Below, piece by piece: positions 5,416-6,664 of a DNA stretch of 6,664 nt. The notes beneath the pieces were generated by a model, which was not told the DNA's origin, made no database searches, and worked only from the letters and a program-made list of their open reading frames with translations. Source of the DNA: JAZQHR01 sp045540695 (GTDB lineage Bacteria; Bacillota; Clostridia; UMGS1810); NCBI GenBank assembly GCA_045540695.1, contig JAZQHR010000085.1, positions 1 to 6,664 of the forward strand, read 5' to 3'. Each line of letters begins with the position of its first letter. The stretch's first letter is position 1. The position numbers were made by a program, and so were the translations under genes.

Positions 5416-6219
5416 ATGGATAATTATGTCTTGTACGCACTTATTGCAACACTTGGAACGTGGTTTATAACTGCGCTTGGCAGTGCAACTGTTATCTTTT
5501 TTAAATCAATAAATCAAAAAATACTTAACATTATGCTTGGATTTGCCTCGGGAGTAATGATAGCCGCAAGCTTCTGGTCGCTCCTTCAGCCTGCGATAGA
5601 ACGAGCCGAAGCATCTCTTGAAATACCCGCTTATTTTGTAGCAACGGTAGGATTTTTATTCGGTGCAGTGTTTATGTGGGCATCGGACAAAGCAGTATCA
5701 TACGCACGAAGCAAGGTGATAAACACTTACGAAAAGCCGAGCGAAAAGCTAAACCGCATAATAATGCTAATACTCTCAATAACGCTTCACAATATCCCCG
5801 AAGGTCTTGCAGTAGGCGTTGCATTCGGTGCACTGCAAAATGCAAACCCCGGTGCAGAAAGCTTAATGGGAGCTATATCCATAGCAATCGGTATTGGACT
5901 GCAGAATTTTCCCGAAGGTGCCGCTGTATCACTACCGTTAAGGCGTGAAGGATATTCAAGAAAGAAAGCATTTTTCTGTGGTCAGGCATCAGGAATGGTA
6001 GAACCTATCGCGGGTGTTGTTGGTGCACTTTTGGTAGTACACATTGAAAGGATACTTCCATTCGCCCTTTCGTTCGCAGCAGGAGCAATGATACTCGTAG
6101 CCGTGCACGAGCTTATTCCTGAATGTCAAAAGGATAAAAAAACTTCTCCCTACTTTTCCACAATGGGAATAATTATGGGCTTTGCTGTAATGATGTTATT
6201 AGATGTAATGTTGGGGTAG
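5416..6219 (+). CDS. ZIP-family divalent metal transporter, GufA type
   Basis: ZIP proteins carry zinc, iron or manganese into the cytoplasm through eight membrane helices. The 267 residues fit a bacterial ZIP with eight hydrophobic segments, roughly 5-29, 36-57, 70-90, 113-137, 150-175, 188-208, 213-233 and 246-266. The metal site is carried by HNIPEG (125-130) in helix 4 and QNFPEG (163-168) in helix 5, helped by E196 in GMVEPIAG and perhaps H231 E232 in AVHELIPE. The cytosolic loop 98-112 between helices 3 and 4 is short and lacks a histidine-rich stretch. In the best-studied bacterial ZIP the second residue of the helix 5 motif is, from memory, aspartate; here it is N164, as in many GufA proteins. 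The ATG at 5416 is fixed by GGAGGTG just upstream. It is divergent from the OPA-CLC operon and appears to be a single-gene unit. The preferred metal is unknown, so zupT would over-specify it. Confidence 0.92.
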   Translation: MDNYVLYALIATLGTWFITALGSATVIFFKSINQKILNIMLGFASGVMIAASFWSLLQPAIERAEASLEIPAYFVATVGFLFGAVFMWASDKAVSYARSKVINTYEKPSEKLNRIIMLILSITLHNIPEGLAVGVAFGALQNANPGAESLMGAISIAIGIGLQNFPEGAAVSLPLRREGYSRKKAFFCGQASGMVEPIAGVVGALLVVHIERILPFALSFAAGAMILVAVHELIPECQKDKKTSPYFSTMGIIMGFAVMMLLDVMLG

Positions 6220-6225
6220 AAAAAA

Positions 6226-6254
6226 CGGAATGTCGACAAGCGCCATTCCCTACA
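6226..6254 (-). repeat. REP-like GTAG hairpin element, copy D
   Basis: Read on the minus strand it is the same type as copies A-C: head TGTAGGGAA, a short stem GGAATG/CATTCC (6249-6244 with 6232-6227), a longer centre of 11 bases and the tail TTCCG. It begins seven bases after the stop codon of the ZIP gene and points away from copy E. Confidence 0.65.
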
Positions 6255-6281
6255 ATATGCATAATATATTTTAACCAATAT

Positions 6282-6309
6282 AGTAGGGTTTGGCGATTTG
6301 CGACGAACC
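6282..6309 (+). repeat. Diverged REP-like GTAG hairpin element, copy E
   Basis: GTAGGG (6283-6288) is followed by a stem GGTTTGGCG (6287-6295) paired with CGACGAACC (6301-6309), with one G-U pair and one G/A mismatch around ATTTG. The GGAA/TTCC pair of the other copies is replaced by GGTT/AACC. With copy D it makes a head-to-head pair about 28 bases apart. Confidence 0.5.
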
Positions 6310-6318
6310 ATTTAATAA

Positions 6319-6338
6319 GGCAGATATGATCATCTGCC
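6319..6338. repeat. 7 bp hairpin between convergent genes, possible weak terminator
   Basis: GGCAGAT (6319-6325) pairs perfectly with ATCTGCC (6332-6338). On the minus strand it is followed by TTATTAAAT, a poor T run, so it might end the transcript of the small zinc-ribbon gene. No clear terminator for the ZIP gene is seen; the GTAG hairpins at 6226-6309 may serve instead. The rest of 6339-6419 is AT-rich and shows nothing else I can support. Confidence 0.35.
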
Positions 6339-6419
6339 TCACAACAGATGATATATCAATATTAATTTATTAAAGAATCTGTCAAGTGTAATTTGATGCA
6401 AAATAAATTATATCTTTAC

Positions 6420-6590
6420 TCAAAGAACTAATTCCCAATAATACCACATAATAACTATGATTGCAATTAACATAGCAAAAGCACCAATTTTCTTTGAAAG
6501 TTCTGATTCTCCAGGGTTTCTTTCTCCACAATGAGGACATGCTCTTGCTGTTTCCGATACTTCTTTGCCGCATTTACTACATTTTGTCAT
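6420..6590 (-). CDS. Small zinc-ribbon membrane protein (56 residues)
   Basis: The product has an N-terminal zinc ribbon of the CxxC...CxxC kind: C4 and C7 in KCSKCGK, C18 and C21 in ACPHCGE. A short polar linker with NPGESELSKK (25-34) is followed by a single hydrophobic helix, about 36-50 (GAFAMLIAIIVIMWY), and a short tail ending WELVL. This layout is common among small proteins of unknown function in Firmicutes, in which the ribbon is expected in the cytoplasm next to the membrane. The ATG at 6590 has AAAGGAG (6605-6599) eight bases upstream, and the stop is TGA at 6422-6420. It is convergent with the ZIP gene. A link to metal supply is tempting but there is no evidence for it. Existence is well supported by the ribosome binding site and the four cysteines; the role is unknown. 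Confidence 0.85.
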   Translation of the reverse strand: MTKCSKCGKEVSETARACPHCGERNPGESELSKKIGAFAMLIAIIVIMWYYWELVL

Positions 6591-6664
6591 TTTAATCTCT
6601 CCTTTAATGTCTTATTTTTCGAATTTTAATGCATCTTTAAAAAAATATTCTTACAACTTTGATA

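Noticed and set aside
6382..6573. 63-codon minus-strand frame overlapping the zinc-ribbon gene
   Set aside because: It has no ribosome binding site and a composition unlike a real protein; the other frame has a strong site and four spaced cysteines.

Overview
The window looks like chromosomal DNA of a low-GC Gram-positive anaerobe, most likely a gut-type member of the Clostridia. This rests on moderately AT-rich DNA, strong AGGAGG-type ribosome binding sites, sigma-A style promoters, the clostridial flavour of the proteins, and small hairpin repeats between genes. No phage, plasmid, transposase, CRISPR or defence genes are visible, so most of the window is ordinary housekeeping and transport.

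Layout, left to right. (1) The 5' two-fifths or so of hisS (histidyl-tRNA synthetase) on the minus strand, cut by the left edge, with a very good promoter and a short, possibly structured leader. (2) A divergent gap, then a plus-strand AMP-forming acyl-CoA synthetase, ended by a near-perfect bidirectional terminator. (3) A convergent gap of about 220 bases packed with small palindromic repeats. (4) A minus-strand two-gene operon: an organophosphate:phosphate antiporter (OPA) family permease first, then, 22 bases downstream, a short CLC protein that resembles the fluoride/proton antiporter branch (CLC-F). (5) A divergent gap with promoters on both strands, then a plus-strand ZIP-family metal transporter of the GufA type. 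(6) A second convergent gap with more of the same repeats. (7) A minus-strand 56-residue protein with one zinc ribbon and one membrane helix.

How the parts relate: the OPA permease and the CLC protein are probably co-transcribed. The other genes look like independent units. Four of the six proteins are membrane proteins and three are transporters, but no shared pathway can be read from the sequence.

The most interesting structure lies between the genes. It is a family of at least four short elements made of a constant TGTAGGGAA head, a variable but always self-complementary stem, and a TTCCG-like tail. Stem bases change in pairs between copies. A GTAG tetranucleotide at the foot of a hairpin is the known hallmark of REP sequences mobilised by RAYT (TnpA-REP) enzymes, and two copies here are arranged as an inverted pair. 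The elements occur only in the two convergent gaps. Secondary points of interest are the hisS leader and the CLC-F-like antiporter without a visible fluoride riboswitch.
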